Assembly: GCA_963825315.1 (NCBI GenBank)
Contig: CAWGST010000002.1
Coordinates: 62,001 to 126,000 of the forward strand
Length of the DNA stretch: 64,000 bases
Reading direction: 5' to 3'
From: DASRLE01 sp963825315
GTDB taxonomy: Bacteria; Verrucomicrobiota; Verrucomicrobiia; Limisphaerales; Palsa-1400
The notes beneath the pieces were generated by a model. That model had not been told where the DNA came from. It worked only from the letters and a program-made list of their open reading frames with translations, and ran no database searches. The translations under genes and the position numbers were made by a program. Positions 42,584-52,531 of the stretch are shown piece after piece. The stretch's first letter is position 1, and every line of letters begins with the position of its first letter.

Positions 42584-43507
42584 ATGGAAAATAATCCCGA
42601 TCCGCCTCCTGTGTTCCTGGCCGGCCCCACTGCCGCGGGAAAATCCGACGTCGCCCTTGAACTGGCCGAACGTCTCAATGGCGAAATTATTTCGGTCGAT
42701 TCCATGCAAGTTTATCGCGGCTTGGATATTGGCACGGCCAAACCTTCGCCCGCCCAACAAAAGCGCGTCCCCCACCACCTCATTGATGTGGCCGGGCTGG
42801 ACGAATCCTTCGATGCCGCCCGCTTCGTTTCCCTGGCCAGCACCGCCGCCGCCGGCATCCGATCGCGCGGGCGCGTGCCGGTTTTTTGCGGCGGGACGGG
42901 GTTGTATTTCAAGGCCTTTCTCGAAGGGCTGGGACGCGCGCCGCCGTCCGATCCAAAAATCCGCGCCGAACTCGAATTGACGCCGCTGGAAACACTATTG
43001 ACAGAATTGGAGCAACGCGACCCGGCGACATTCCAAAAAGTGGACCGTCAAAATCCGCGCCGCGTCATTCGCGCGCTGGAGGTCATCCGCATCACCGGCA
43101 GGCCCTTTTCCGGGCAACGCGCCGACTGGCAGGCCGGGCCTCCCGCCGTTCCCGGCCATTTCATCGGCCTGACCCGGCCGGCCGGCGAGTTGTCGGACCG
43201 CATCCTCCGGCGCGTCGATGAAATGTTTGCCAATGGCCTGGTTGCGGAAACCGAGGGGCTGTTGCAACGCGGCCTGGCCAAAAACCCCACTGTCCTGCAA
43301 GCCCTGGGATACCGCCAGGTCGTCGAACATCTTCGGGGCGAACGGCCGTTGGCCGAAACCATTGACTTGGTGAAAATTCGCACCCGCCAATATGCCAAGC
43401 GCCAACTAACCTGGTTCCGGCGGCAAATGAAACTGGACTGGATTACGCTGGAAGGCCCACCGTCCGCCGCGGCGGCGCAAATCCTTGGAACAAATCGGAA
43501 TTCTTAA
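42584..43507 (+). CDS. miaA: tRNA dimethylallyltransferase
   Basis: MiaA (307 residues) adds a dimethylallyl group to A37 of tRNAs reading UNN codons. It has the P-loop FLAGPTAAGKSDVALELAER, the signature VDSMQVYRGLDIGTAKPS, RVPHHLIDVAGLDESFDAAR, the GGTGLYFKAFLEGL motif, and the final TRQYAKRQLTWFRRQ. The start at ATG 42584 gives the correct family N-terminus and follows the lgt stop by two bases; the frame stays open upstream, but that part lies within lgt. The two genes are translationally coupled. Confidence 0.95.
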   Translation: MENNPDPPPVFLAGPTAAGKSDVALELAERLNGEIISVDSMQVYRGLDIGTAKPSPAQQKRVPHHLIDVAGLDESFDAARFVSLASTAAAGIRSRGRVPVFCGGTGLYFKAFLEGLGRAPPSDPKIRAELELTPLETLLTELEQRDPATFQKVDRQNPRRVIRALEVIRITGRPFSGQRADWQAGPPAVPGHFIGLTRPAGELSDRILRRVDEMFANGLVAETEGLLQRGLAKNPTVLQALGYRQVVEHLRGERPLAETIDLVKIRTRQYAKRQLTWFRRQMKLDWITLEGPPSAAAAQILGTNRNS

Positions 43508-43588
43508 CCGCGAAATATGAAGAGGGGACAGGCAGAAGTCTATTTCGGCAGGCGGTGGGAAACAGGCGGGACCAAGTTTAGACAGGAT

Positions 43589-44458
43589 ATGAACACAGAA
43601 TTAAAGGCATACGATTTACTGCAAAAAGTGCGCCAGGAAACCCCGGTGGTGCATCACATGACAAATTGGGTGACGATTTACGATTGCGCCCAAATCGTCA
43701 AAACCCTCGGCGCCTCGCCTGTCATGGCTCATGCGCCGGAGGAAGTGGCCGACATGACACGGATTGCTTCCGCGTTGGTGCTCAATATCGGCACCCTGAC
43801 CGTGGATTTTGTGGAGGCGATGAAGACGGCGGCGGCAACCGCGAATCAGAAAGGCATCCCGGTCATTCTGGACGTGTGCGGCGCAGGCGCCACGGATTTG
43901 CGCGACCGCAAGGTGTCCGAGCTGCTGGACCAGGTCAAAATCAATTTCATCAAGGGAAACGCCTCTGAAATCGCCCGCGTCAGCGGAGCCAACGTCCGGA
44001 CCAAAGGCGTTGATGCCACCGAAGTCAGAACTGATTTGGAGATGCTGGCGCGAACACTTGCTGTTCGCCGCCAGGCCACGGTGGTGATCACGGGCAAAGT
44101 GGACATTGTGGCCGATGATCAAGGACTCTATCGCGTCAAAAACGGGGACGCTCTGATGACGCGCGTCGTTGGCACGGGTTGCATGGCCGCTTCCGTCATC
44201 GGCGCCTTCGCCGCCGTTGATTCTGATTACCGGCAGGCTGCGGCTTGCGCGCTGGCCTGCTACGGGATTGCGGCTGAACTGGCCGCGGAAAAATCGAGCG
44301 GCCCCGCGTCTTTCAAAGCCGCGTTGTTTGACTGTCTCTACAACCTGGACCAGCCAACTGTTGAAAGAATGCAACGCATTGAAACATCACCCTCACCCGG
44401 CCTGCGGCCACCCTCTCCCCGCTTTGCGGGGAGAGGGCAGGGAGAGGGGTTCGTGTAA
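43589..44458 (+). CDS. thiM: hydroxyethylthiazole kinase with a repeat-encoded tail
   Basis: ThiM (289 residues) phosphorylates 4-methyl-5-hydroxyethylthiazole in thiamine salvage. Motifs: PVVHHMTNWVTIYDCAQIVK, LVLNIGTLTVDFVEAM, PVILDVCGAGATDLRD, NFIKGNASEI and the catalytic-site VVGTGCMAASVIGAFAAV. The start at 43589 (MNTELKAYDLL) matches the family; the frame extends upstream but without similarity. The last 24 or so residues (SPSPGLRPPSPRFAGRGQGE...) are not ThiM sequence: they are the translation of a palindromic repeat at 44411-44437. No TPP riboswitch is visible in the 80-base gap before it, and no other thiamine gene adjoins. Confidence 0.9.
   Translation: MNTELKAYDLLQKVRQETPVVHHMTNWVTIYDCAQIVKTLGASPVMAHAPEEVADMTRIASALVLNIGTLTVDFVEAMKTAAATANQKGIPVILDVCGAGATDLRDRKVSELLDQVKINFIKGNASEIARVSGANVRTKGVDATEVRTDLEMLARTLAVRRQATVVITGKVDIVADDQGLYRVKNGDALMTRVVGTGCMAASVIGAFAAVDSDYRQAAACALACYGIAAELAAEKSSGPASFKAALFDCLYNLDQPTVERMQRIETSPSPGLRPPSPRFAGRGQGEGFV
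44411..44437. repeat. palindromic CCCTCTCCCC element inside thiM
   Basis: CCCTCTCCCCGC, three bases, GCGGGGAGAGGG: a perfect 12-base-arm hairpin in the 3' end of thiM. The flanking CCTCACCC and GGGAGAGGGG belong to the same kind of widely seen intergenic repeat. Confidence 0.85.
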
Positions 44459-44580
44459 GGATTTCATTGAAACACTATATTGGTTTGCACAATCGGACTT
44501 GCGCCCCCGCCGCGGTCGCAAATCAGGTTACAGGAAAATACGCGATTGCGCATGTTGGGGGATGATCGTACCATGGAGCC

Positions 44581-47500
44581 ATGCTCCAATGGCGTCTTAA
44601 TGCGCACGGTATTGTTCTGCTGGTAGAGGCAACTGCGCTGTGGCTGGCCGCAGGTGTTCCATCCGGCGCGGCGGCTGATTCCAGTTTGCCGCCCTATGTC
44701 ATTCGCACCTGGCGGACAGACGACGGCTTGCCGCAGAATGCCGTCACTTCTGTCGTGCAAACAAAAGACGGCTATCTCTGGATCGGCACTTACAGCGGTT
44801 TGGCGCGATTTGACGGAGTTCATTTCAAAGTGTTCAACAGCGCCAATACGCCCGCGTTGCGCAGCGGCCGGGTCACCAGCCTTTTTGAAGACCCGGCGGG
44901 CACGCTCTGGATTGGAAGCGAAATCGGCGAACTGACAGCGTACGATCCCGGTTCCCATTTCCGCGCCATTGATATCGGCGTTGCTTGGGGACGGCGCGAG
45001 ATCATTGCCATAGTGCTCGACCAGGCGGGCGAGATGTGGGTGGCGGACGCGGAAGGAATGCTGATGCGGTTGAAAGATGGACTGCGGCTGGAACCGAAGT
45101 CGGGCAATGCAATAAATCTGGTTAACATTTCCAGTGATTCGAGAGGAAACATTTGGGTTTTGCGCAATGGCATGGCCTCGGCACTGGAACAAGGACGCCT
45201 CATTCCGCAATTTGGCGGCGATCCCACCAACATGTATGTGCAGGGAATTTGTTCCAGCCGGCAGGGCGGCGTCTGGGCGGCCAGCGATGGAAAACTTCAG
45301 CGTCAGAATCCCAGCCTGACGACCAATAGCTATGGCGCCGCGCCGTGGAATATGGTGCCCTTGATGGTGTTGCTCGAAACCTCAACCGGCATGTTGGTGG
45401 CTGGCACGCAAGACCATGGCCTCTTCATCGTCCGGCCCGGCGGTGCGGTTCTGAATTTGTGCCACAGCAACGGGTTGCCCACCGATTGGATTTCCTGCCT
45501 GTGCGAGGACCGGGAGGGAAACTTGTGGATGGGCACTGGCGGCAATGGACTCATCATGGTTCGCCCCGGCAACGTGACGGTGCTGGACGCTCCGGATCAG
45601 TGGCAAGGGCGTCCAGTTTTATGTTTGACCTCCGGACGGAACGGGGCGCTTTGGGTGGGCACGGAGGGCGTCGGCCTTTACCGCTGGCAGGACGGACAAT
45701 GGTCGCACTTCGGGTTGGAAGCCGGCATGACGAGCTTGTTCGTCTGGTCGGTGTGCGAGGATGCCGGGGAACGGCTGTGGGTTGGAACATGGAGTGGCGG
45801 CCTGCTGACTCGCAATGGCGAACGCTTTGAGGCCGTGCCCTGTGCGACTGAAACGATGCCCCCAGTGACCGCTCTTTTTCCCAGCGGGCCGGACGAACTC
45901 TGGGCGGGCACCAGATCGGGACTATTGCATTACCAGGCGGGCCAAGCGGCCTGGCTGACACAATGCGGGCCAACGCCGCTGTCCGACGTGCGCTGTGTGG
46001 TGGAAGACAGCCAGGGCACGGTGTGGTTTGGGATGCTGGGCGGTGGTTTGGGCAGGTTGGACAAGGCAGGCCTTCGCCTTCTGCACAAATCGGACGGGTT
46101 GAGCAGCGATTTTATCCAATTCCTGCACCCGGACAGCGATGGGAGCCTGTGGATTGGAACCATCGGCGGCGGCTTGAACCGGCTCAAAAATGGCCGCTTC
46201 AGCGCCGTCGGTACCGCCCAAGGTCTATCGGACGACATCATTTGCTGGGTGGAGGATGACGGTCTTGGTCATTTCTGGGTCAGTTCCCACGCCGGCATCA
46301 TGCGGTTGAACAAACGGGAATTGAACCTATGCGCGGACGGAGAGTTGCAAGCGATCCACTGCTTCTCCTACGGCAAAGGAGATGGACTGCCCACGCTGGA
46401 ATTCTCCGGCGGACTGCAACCGGCCGGGTGCAAGACGGCGGACGGCCGCTTGTGGTTTGCCTCCAGCAAAGGCGTGGTGGTGGTGGATCCGAAGGACGTG
46501 AAATTGAACGCTCTGGTCCCGCCGGTGGTAATCGAGGCAGTACAAGTCGATGGCCACGCCATGGCCGGTCTGGCCGGGCAGACGGCGGGTCGGCCCTTGC
46601 GAATACCGCCGGGACGCCATCGACTGGAGTTCGTTTATACCGGCCTGAGTTACACGGTGCCGGAGAAAGTCCGGTTCCGCTACCGGCTGGAAGGGCTGGA
46701 CAGCGAATGGACCGAGGCCGGCGGCAAACGCAGCGCGAGCTTCGATTACGTTCCCCGGGCCAATATGCTTTTCACGTTCTGGCCTGCAACGACGCCGGAG
46801 TCTGGAATGACCAGGGAGCCGCAGTGGCCTTTGTGCTGTTGCCATATTTTTGGCAAACGTGGTGGTTCCGCACGTTCCTGGCGGCGCTGGTGCTGGGCAT
46901 GGTTGGCATCGTAGTCTGGCTGGATACCCGCCGCCGGATGCGCCGCAAGATGGAGGCCCTGGAACGCCAGGAGGCCATTGAACACGAACGCTCCCGCATC
47001 GCACGCGACATTCACGACGAATTGGGCAGCCATTTGACCCGCATCACCATGCTCAGCGAACCCGCCCGCCACGACCCGGACATTCTCCATCCCGGCACGA
47101 AGGATGTGCGGCAGATTTATGACATCGCCAGGGAATTGACGCGCACCATGGATGAAATTGTCTGGGCCGTCAATCCGCATCACGACACCCTGGAAGGATT
47201 GGTCAGCTACCTGGAACAGTTCACGTTGCAGTTCCTGGAGCCGCCGGCATTCGCTGCCGCCTGGACCTGCCGATGCAATTGCCTCTCTGGCCGCTCACGG
47301 CGGAAACGCGCCATAACCTCTTCCTCGCGCTTAAAGAAGCGTTGCACAACGCTGTCAAGCATTCCGGTGCGACGGAAGTTTGCGTTGCCCTCACCTTGGA
47401 CGACCGCGCCCTCACCCTCTCGGTCGGGGACAACGGGCGCGGCTTTGATCTGGCGGCTGCCAACTCGAACGGCAACGGACTGGAGAATATGCGGCGGCGG

Positions 47501-47617
47501 TTGCAACAAATCGGCGGCCGATGCGAGATTGTCAGCGCGCCCGGCCAGGGTGTCAGAATCGGTTTTATCGTTTCGCTGCGGGAAGCTCCCTCAGAGGCTC
47601 CCACCCGACTATCGTAG
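44581..47617 (+). CDS. two-component propeller sensor histidine kinase, two frameshifts
   Basis: A hybrid-type sensor read in three frames. The first (44581-46914) has an N-terminal signal/anchor and fourteen or so Reg_prop blades (GYLWIGTYSGLARFDGVHF, GTLWIGSEIGEL and so on), then the start of a Y_Y_Y domain (VRFRYRLEGLDSEWTEAGGK). At about 46753-46756 the frame changes, and the Y_Y_Y domain continues (GQYAFHVLACNDAGVWN) into a membrane helix and a HisKA_3 domain with IARDIHDELGSHLTRI, including the phospho-His. At about 47239-47242 it changes again into the HATPase (ALHNAVKHSGATEVCVALTL, GDNGRGFDL, GNGLENMRRRLQ). Each change fits loss of one base. The gene is either inactive or mis-sequenced; its regulator follows. 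Confidence 0.8.
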
Positions 47618-47665
47618 GAATTAACGACTATTCATGCAGCCAGGAATGGGGGAAGATGGCAATCG

Positions 47666-48331
47666 ATGATTTCCGTTTCCATCATTGAGGACGATCCCTC
47701 CGTGCGAAAGATTCTGGCGGGCTGGATTTCTGACGCCCACGGTCTCTGTTGCGCCGGCGTCCACGCCAACGCCGCCCACGCCCTGGCCCAGATGCCGGCG
47801 GAGAAGCCCGACGTCGCGCTGGTCGATATCAATCTGCCCGATAAAAGCGGCATCGAATGCGTCTGGCATCTTAAGCCGCTGCTGCCCAAGACGCAATTTC
47901 TCATGTTGACAGTGTACGAGGACGCCGAACACATTTTCAAGGCGCTGGAAGCAGGCGCCACGGGCTATCTGCTCAAGCGGAACCCGCGCGAAGAGCTCCT
48001 GGCCTCGCTGCGCCAGGTGCATGAAGGCGGCTCGCCCATGACCAGCTACATCGCGCGCAAAGTCGTGTTATTCTTCCAGCGTTTCCACCAGCCGAACCGG
48101 GAGGACGTGCAAAGCCTTTCTCCACGCGAGAGTGAAGTCCTCCAACTCCTCGTGCGCGGCTATTCCTACAAGGAGATTGCCGCCGCGTTGGGCATCAGCA
48201 TCCCCACCGTCAACACCCACATCCATCGCACCTACGACAAGCTGCACGTCCAATCCCGCGGCCAGGCCGTGGCCAGATACAGCCGCATGACCGAGCCTCC
48301 CGCGCCCCCGTCCGCCTCGGCGCTGAGATGA
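47666..48331 (+). CDS. NarL/LuxR-type response regulator
   Basis: A 221-residue response regulator 48 bases after its histidine kinase. The receiver domain (about 1-120) has the acidic pair IIEDDPS, the phospho-acceptor Asp in ALVDINLPDKSG near residue 53, the Thr of MLTVYED and the Lys of YLLKRNPRE. A LuxR-type helix-turn-helix follows at about 150-210 (LSPRESEVLQLLVRGYSYKE then IAAALGISIPTVNTHIHRTY). The tail is Pro/Ala-rich. It should bind DNA when phosphorylated; the partner kinase in this assembly is frameshifted. The start at ATG 47666 fits the receiver's first strand. Confidence 0.92.
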   Translation: MISVSIIEDDPSVRKILAGWISDAHGLCCAGVHANAAHALAQMPAEKPDVALVDINLPDKSGIECVWHLKPLLPKTQFLMLTVYEDAEHIFKALEAGATGYLLKRNPREELLASLRQVHEGGSPMTSYIARKVVLFFQRFHQPNREDVQSLSPRESEVLQLLVRGYSYKEIAAALGISIPTVNTHIHRTYDKLHVQSRGQAVARYSRMTEPPAPPSASALR

Positions 48332-48439
48332 GATATCAATGATTTTGACGACATGACAGGTTTGCCCGGGGGGTGCTAGTGTACCGCTATGAAGCTGAAC
48401 TCTCAATCCTTAACAATTGATTCAGAAACCACAACCCCT

Positions 48440-51278
48440 ATGAAACGCAACCTGATCACCATCGCCTTGGGCGCCGCCATCGCTCTAATGTCCGGCATCA
48501 CAGCCCAGGCATCACCCGCAACCCTCTCCAACATTGCCGGCGGAGCGCCTCCCACTCCCGGGCCTTATGACGCTTACATGCTGGATAACGAGACCTACTA
48601 TAGTGAAGCCCAGGCAAACCAGGAGCCGGTTTCAAGCGCCACACTCAATTACTATTCAAACGGCGGCGGCGGCGGCTATTTTCCCGGACAAATATTTACC
48701 ACTCCCGCCCTTCCCGCCGGCGCCTTCGGATTTCGACTGGCGAGTGTGACCGTCAATGAATGGGGTGGCGATGGAGGCGGCATTACCACCAGTCCCCAAG
48801 ACTACACTCTTGTCATTTATTCAGTTGCGGCCAATACCCCTGCAGTCGGAGAGTTTACTGTGACTCCAATCGCTTCCTACACTTCGCAGCCTTATGAAAT
48901 CACTGACGAGTATTTTATGACGTTTGTGCCTACCGGTGCTGGTGTTGCGCTTTTGGGCAGCACAGAATACTGCTTCACTGTCCAGAATGACGGCGGTGGT
49001 TGGGTCGAGATGATGGCTGAACCAACCTTGGGCAATACAGGAGGAACTGCTTCTTCCCTGGTGGCGGGAGATGGGCTGAGCAGCGAGTACAATGCCACCG
49101 GCTTTCTGATTGACCCTAATGACATGGCCGTGCTCGCTCCGATCGCTGGTGGCGTCATATATACCTACGATGAAGCGCCCACCTTTCAAGCCGATTTTGA
49201 CGTCGGTTTGACTCCCATCACTTTTGCTGTTAATCCGGTCACTATAGATGCCTCCACGCCGGGAAATATTTATCAAACCCCGGAGCCAGCTTACGCCCTT
49301 GGGACGGCGGTGATGCTCGACTGCGGAAGCATTCTTGGTGGCACGGCGCCCTTTACTTATCAATGGCAAGTGTCATACAGCGCTCCCGGCGCGAACACCG
49401 CCGGTGCTTTTACGGACATTGGGGGCCCCACCTCAAGTTCAACCTTGACGACGACTCCGGCAGTCAATGGATATTATCAATATCAAGCAATTGTCACGGA
49501 TAGTACCCTTCCCACCCCTCAAACGGCCACCGCCTCTGCGGTTGGTTTGGTGATTGCTCCCGCCGCCATCACCGCGTCGATGAGTGACGAGGGCGTCAGC
49601 TATCAACCAGCGGGTTGTTATGACGCCATCGTGCAAACGAGTGGCGGAGGCGGCGGCGACAATCTGAATTACTATGATAATTTCACAGCATCGCCTGCGG
49701 GCAATATCTTTTTCACCGGCGCCGATAACGGTGGCTCGGGCTACGTTCTCACTTCCGTGCAGCTTCAGACTGGCAACAATGGTGACACCTCGCAGAACAC
49801 AACCCTGCTCCAGCCTTACTATTTGTGTATTTACCAGCTCAATACCGCCCAGACCCTCGCCACCCTTGTGCAACAGTATTACTGCCCCGCGTTCCTCTTC
49901 ACTTTTGGAGACTGGATCGAATTTGAAGGCTTGAGCACACCGCTGCTTCCCAACGCCACGTATGCTTACACTTTTGTAAACGATAATAACGCAAGTTGGG
50001 CGGGCCTGAACTCAAGCTTGGTAAACGTTCAAACTACTCCATCCGGGAGTTATGCAGGAGGAGTTGGCGTAGCCTGCTTGATTTCACCCCAAGACCGCAA
50101 TGTTTCCCCGGATACTGCCGGCAATTCCGGTGTGTTCGTAGTGGGATTGACGGACAACGGCGTGACCGTTAACTGTCCGGTAGCCAATGGCATCGTCGTC
50201 TCGCCGCTCGGAAGTGTAACGGCTGGAATAACAGTCACCCTGAGTGAAACCCCTTCCGGCGAGGCGCCTTTCACCTATACTTGGAACTGGGATGCAGGAT
50301 TGGGCGGCACGCCTTCGACGATTGTTCCTGGTACTACTGCTAATCAGAGCGGTTCAAGCATCACCGTCAATACCCCTTTGTCGCCTTTGGCGGCTGGTAC
50401 ATACCATTATACTGTCACAGTTAACAATAGCCATGAGATGGACGGACCCAGCGTCAGCACGGCGGTCAGTGTTCAAGTTGTCGTTCCCACTCAGACCGGA
50501 GTTTTGTCGCTCCTTGGCACCAACCTGCCCGTGGCTGGACCCTATGACATTGCTCAAACAGAGTGGTTCGGAGCGAACCAGAAGCCGGATGGATTAAACT
50601 ACTATTGGGACAATGCCACACCTCCCGGCCAGACCTTCATCACGGGCGGCAATTCGGCAGGATACATCCTCAACTATGTGGTATCTGCAATTGGCCGGCG
50701 ACGATGGTGTTTATACGACGTCTGTGCAACCATTGCCCACCAACGGCGGAGGCTTTATATTGACCATTTACTCGGTCAACCTCGCCACCACGAACGCGAC
50801 GCCAATCGCAATCTATGATTCTCAGACCAATTTCGTCGTAACCACCGGCTCGACTGACACAAATTGGATACAGTTTAGTGGTTTGTCGGTGCCGCTGGCA
50901 GCCAGCTCCACCTATGCCTATTCGTTCGGCAAAGTTCAGTCTTACCCCGGTTGGTGCTGCGTGGCCTCTAGTAGTAGCAACAATCCTTATGCGGGCGGCC
51001 AAATCTGCCTGATTCCGGCTAATGGCGGCACAATCACCTATGAGAGCAGTGGCCAATATGACGCGGTTTTTGACCTTGGCTTGAGCCTGGGGTCTGCCCC
51101 AGCTCCCACGTTGAGCATCCAGAAACTTGGCAGCGGGCAGGTGCAGTTGCAGTGGTCAGCTGGTGTCCTGCTGCAGGCCGCCAGCGTCAATGGCCCATGG
51201 ACGACCAATGCGGCCACGTCTCCCTACACCTTGACTCCGACAGGGTCTGGAATGTTCTACAGGGCACAGGCGCCTTAA
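48440..51278 (+). CDS. large secreted beta-sandwich protein, one frameshift
   Basis: A protein of about 945 residues over two frames (48440-50690 and then to 51278). It starts with a signal peptide (MKRNLITIALGAAIALMSGI); ATG 48440 is preferred over 48389 for this reason. Three related modules begin LNYYSNGGGGGYFPGQIF, LNYYDNFTASPAGNIFF and LNYYWDNATPPGQTF, each followed by a lectin-like or choice-of-anchor-type sheet; Ig- or PKD-like domains lie between. Near 50682-50692 one extra base breaks the third module, which resumes at LQLAGDDGVYTTS and continues to a C-terminal region (AGVLLQAASVNGPWTTNA) of a kind found on verrucomicrobial exported proteins. It is probably an outer-surface protein of unknown binding target. 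Confidence 0.7.
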
Positions 51279-51298
51279 TGTTATGATTATTCACAGGA

Positions 51299-51340
51299 AG
51301 GGGCGTGTTCTTAAAACGACACGCCCCTATCCTGCTTTTA
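51299..51340 (+). terminator. hairpin after the secreted-protein gene
   Basis: AGGGGCGTGT, ten bases, ACACGCCCCT, followed by ATCCTGCTTTTA. A strong ten-base stem with a short U-rich tail, 21 bases after the stop codon. Confidence 0.65.
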
Positions 51341-51405
51341 GTCCGGCGGATGATAGCGTTTAGATGAAAATTTTGATTTAACAATTATTTTGCGAGAAAC
51401 GAAAG

Positions 51406-52296
51406 ATGAACTCCAATTCCAGCAAGCAGCACGAAGTTCGCAGCCCAGCTTTTACATTGATCGAGCTATTGGTGGTGATAGCGATTATTGCCATTCTTGC
51501 GGCGATATTGCTGCCGGCCCTGGCCATGGCCAAGCAACAGGCCCTAAAGACTCAATGCATCAACAACGAGAAGCAGTTGGGACTGGCTAATACCATGTAT
51601 GCCACCGATGCCAAGGATATGATGGCTTTTTGCAACTGGGACAATGGCCAACAGATTACAGACCCTTCAACGGGCCAGAATGCAAAGGGCTGGCTCTATA
51701 CATGCAGTGGGTCCATCCCCCAACCAGCCTCGATACATTATCAAGCCAACCCCATTGTTTGCTGGTCTGGCGGTCCGAATGGCGTTCCTGGAGGCGGATT
51801 GTGGTGGCCTTACGTGCATAACAACAATACCTACCTCTGCCCGGTGGATATGGCGGCCTATGCGACGGGTCCGAATGCATATTCTAAGCGTGCCAACCAA
51901 CTTTGCACTTATGTGTTTAATGGCGCTTGCGCTGGTTTTCCCACGTCCACCGACCTTGTGTATCGATCCACAAAAATGAGCGCAGTCTGGAGTCCAGCAT
52001 GCTACCTTTTTTGGGAGCCTAACGCGGCGGCCCCCCCGGCCGGTGGCGGCTATGGTGAGTATAATGACGCCTCAAATTTCCCGAACACCCCTGTGTCCAC
52101 CCCCCCGGGCTCCGAGGGAATCGGCACGCTCCACGACAAGACTGGCGGAAATATTGCCCGTCTTGACGGTGGCTCCCAGTTCATCACCTCAAACCAGTTT
52201 AATCTGCAGTCGATGGGCCCCCCGGGAACCGCACCCGATGGGCTTAAAACACTCCTTTGGTGGAGCATCTATACAGCGGACGGACACCAAAATTGA
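51406..52296 (+). CDS. prepilin-type N-terminal cleavage/methylation protein (second)
   Basis: A 296-residue relative of the protein at 19179-20099. The prepilin signal is clear: leader MNSNSSKQHEVRSPA then FTLIELLVVIAIIAILAAIL with Glu at +5, followed by LAMAKQQALKTQCINNEKQL. The globular part has four Cys (for example WLYTCSGS and TYLCPVDM) and ends with a C-terminal module GTLHDKTGGNIARLDGGSQF, matching the IMLGDGS type of end in the first copy. It is exposed after cleavage by a prepilin peptidase. Genes of this kind occur in dozens of copies in some Verrucomicrobia and Planctomycetes; their roles are mostly unknown. Confidence 0.85.
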   Translation: MNSNSSKQHEVRSPAFTLIELLVVIAIIAILAAILLPALAMAKQQALKTQCINNEKQLGLANTMYATDAKDMMAFCNWDNGQQITDPSTGQNAKGWLYTCSGSIPQPASIHYQANPIVCWSGGPNGVPGGGLWWPYVHNNNTYLCPVDMAAYATGPNAYSKRANQLCTYVFNGACAGFPTSTDLVYRSTKMSAVWSPACYLFWEPNAAAPPAGGGYGEYNDASNFPNTPVSTPPGSEGIGTLHDKTGGNIARLDGGSQFITSNQFNLQSMGPPGTAPDGLKTLLWWSIYTADGHQN

Positions 52297-52341
52297 CGGT
52301 TGCCAAAGCGACGCAGCTTCAATCAGCCAGCCTGTGTGGCC

Positions 52342-52387
52342 AAACCGGACCAAACCGATGCAGAGGACGCATAAGCAGGTCCGGTTT
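52342..52387. repeat. ten-base inverted repeat downstream of a pseudopilin
   Basis: AAACCGGACC at 52342-52351 faces GGTCCGGTTT at 52378-52387 with a 26-base centre. It lies 45 bases after the pseudopilin stop. No T-tract follows, so a terminator role is doubtful. Confidence 0.4.
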
Positions 52388-52531
52388 GACGCGTTAAGTG
52401 CCTGGCTGACAACACTTGTGACGGCATGACGGCTCCCCGGACGGCTCAATCTGCATGCAAAGTGCATGCTTGCCGCTGGCTTTTGCGCCAGGAAATGCTA
52501 TGATAAATGTGTCGGTTGAAGCACTGAAACA

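Noticed and set aside
43508..43588. Possible TPP riboswitch before thiM
   Set aside because: The 80-base gap lacks the CTGAGA and thi-box core and is too short for the full aptamer.
52341..52387. Link between the CCAAACCGATGC segment here and the same 12 bases at 38757
   Set aside because: A shared 12-mer is expected many times by chance in 64 kb, so no relation to the IS110 leader is claimed.
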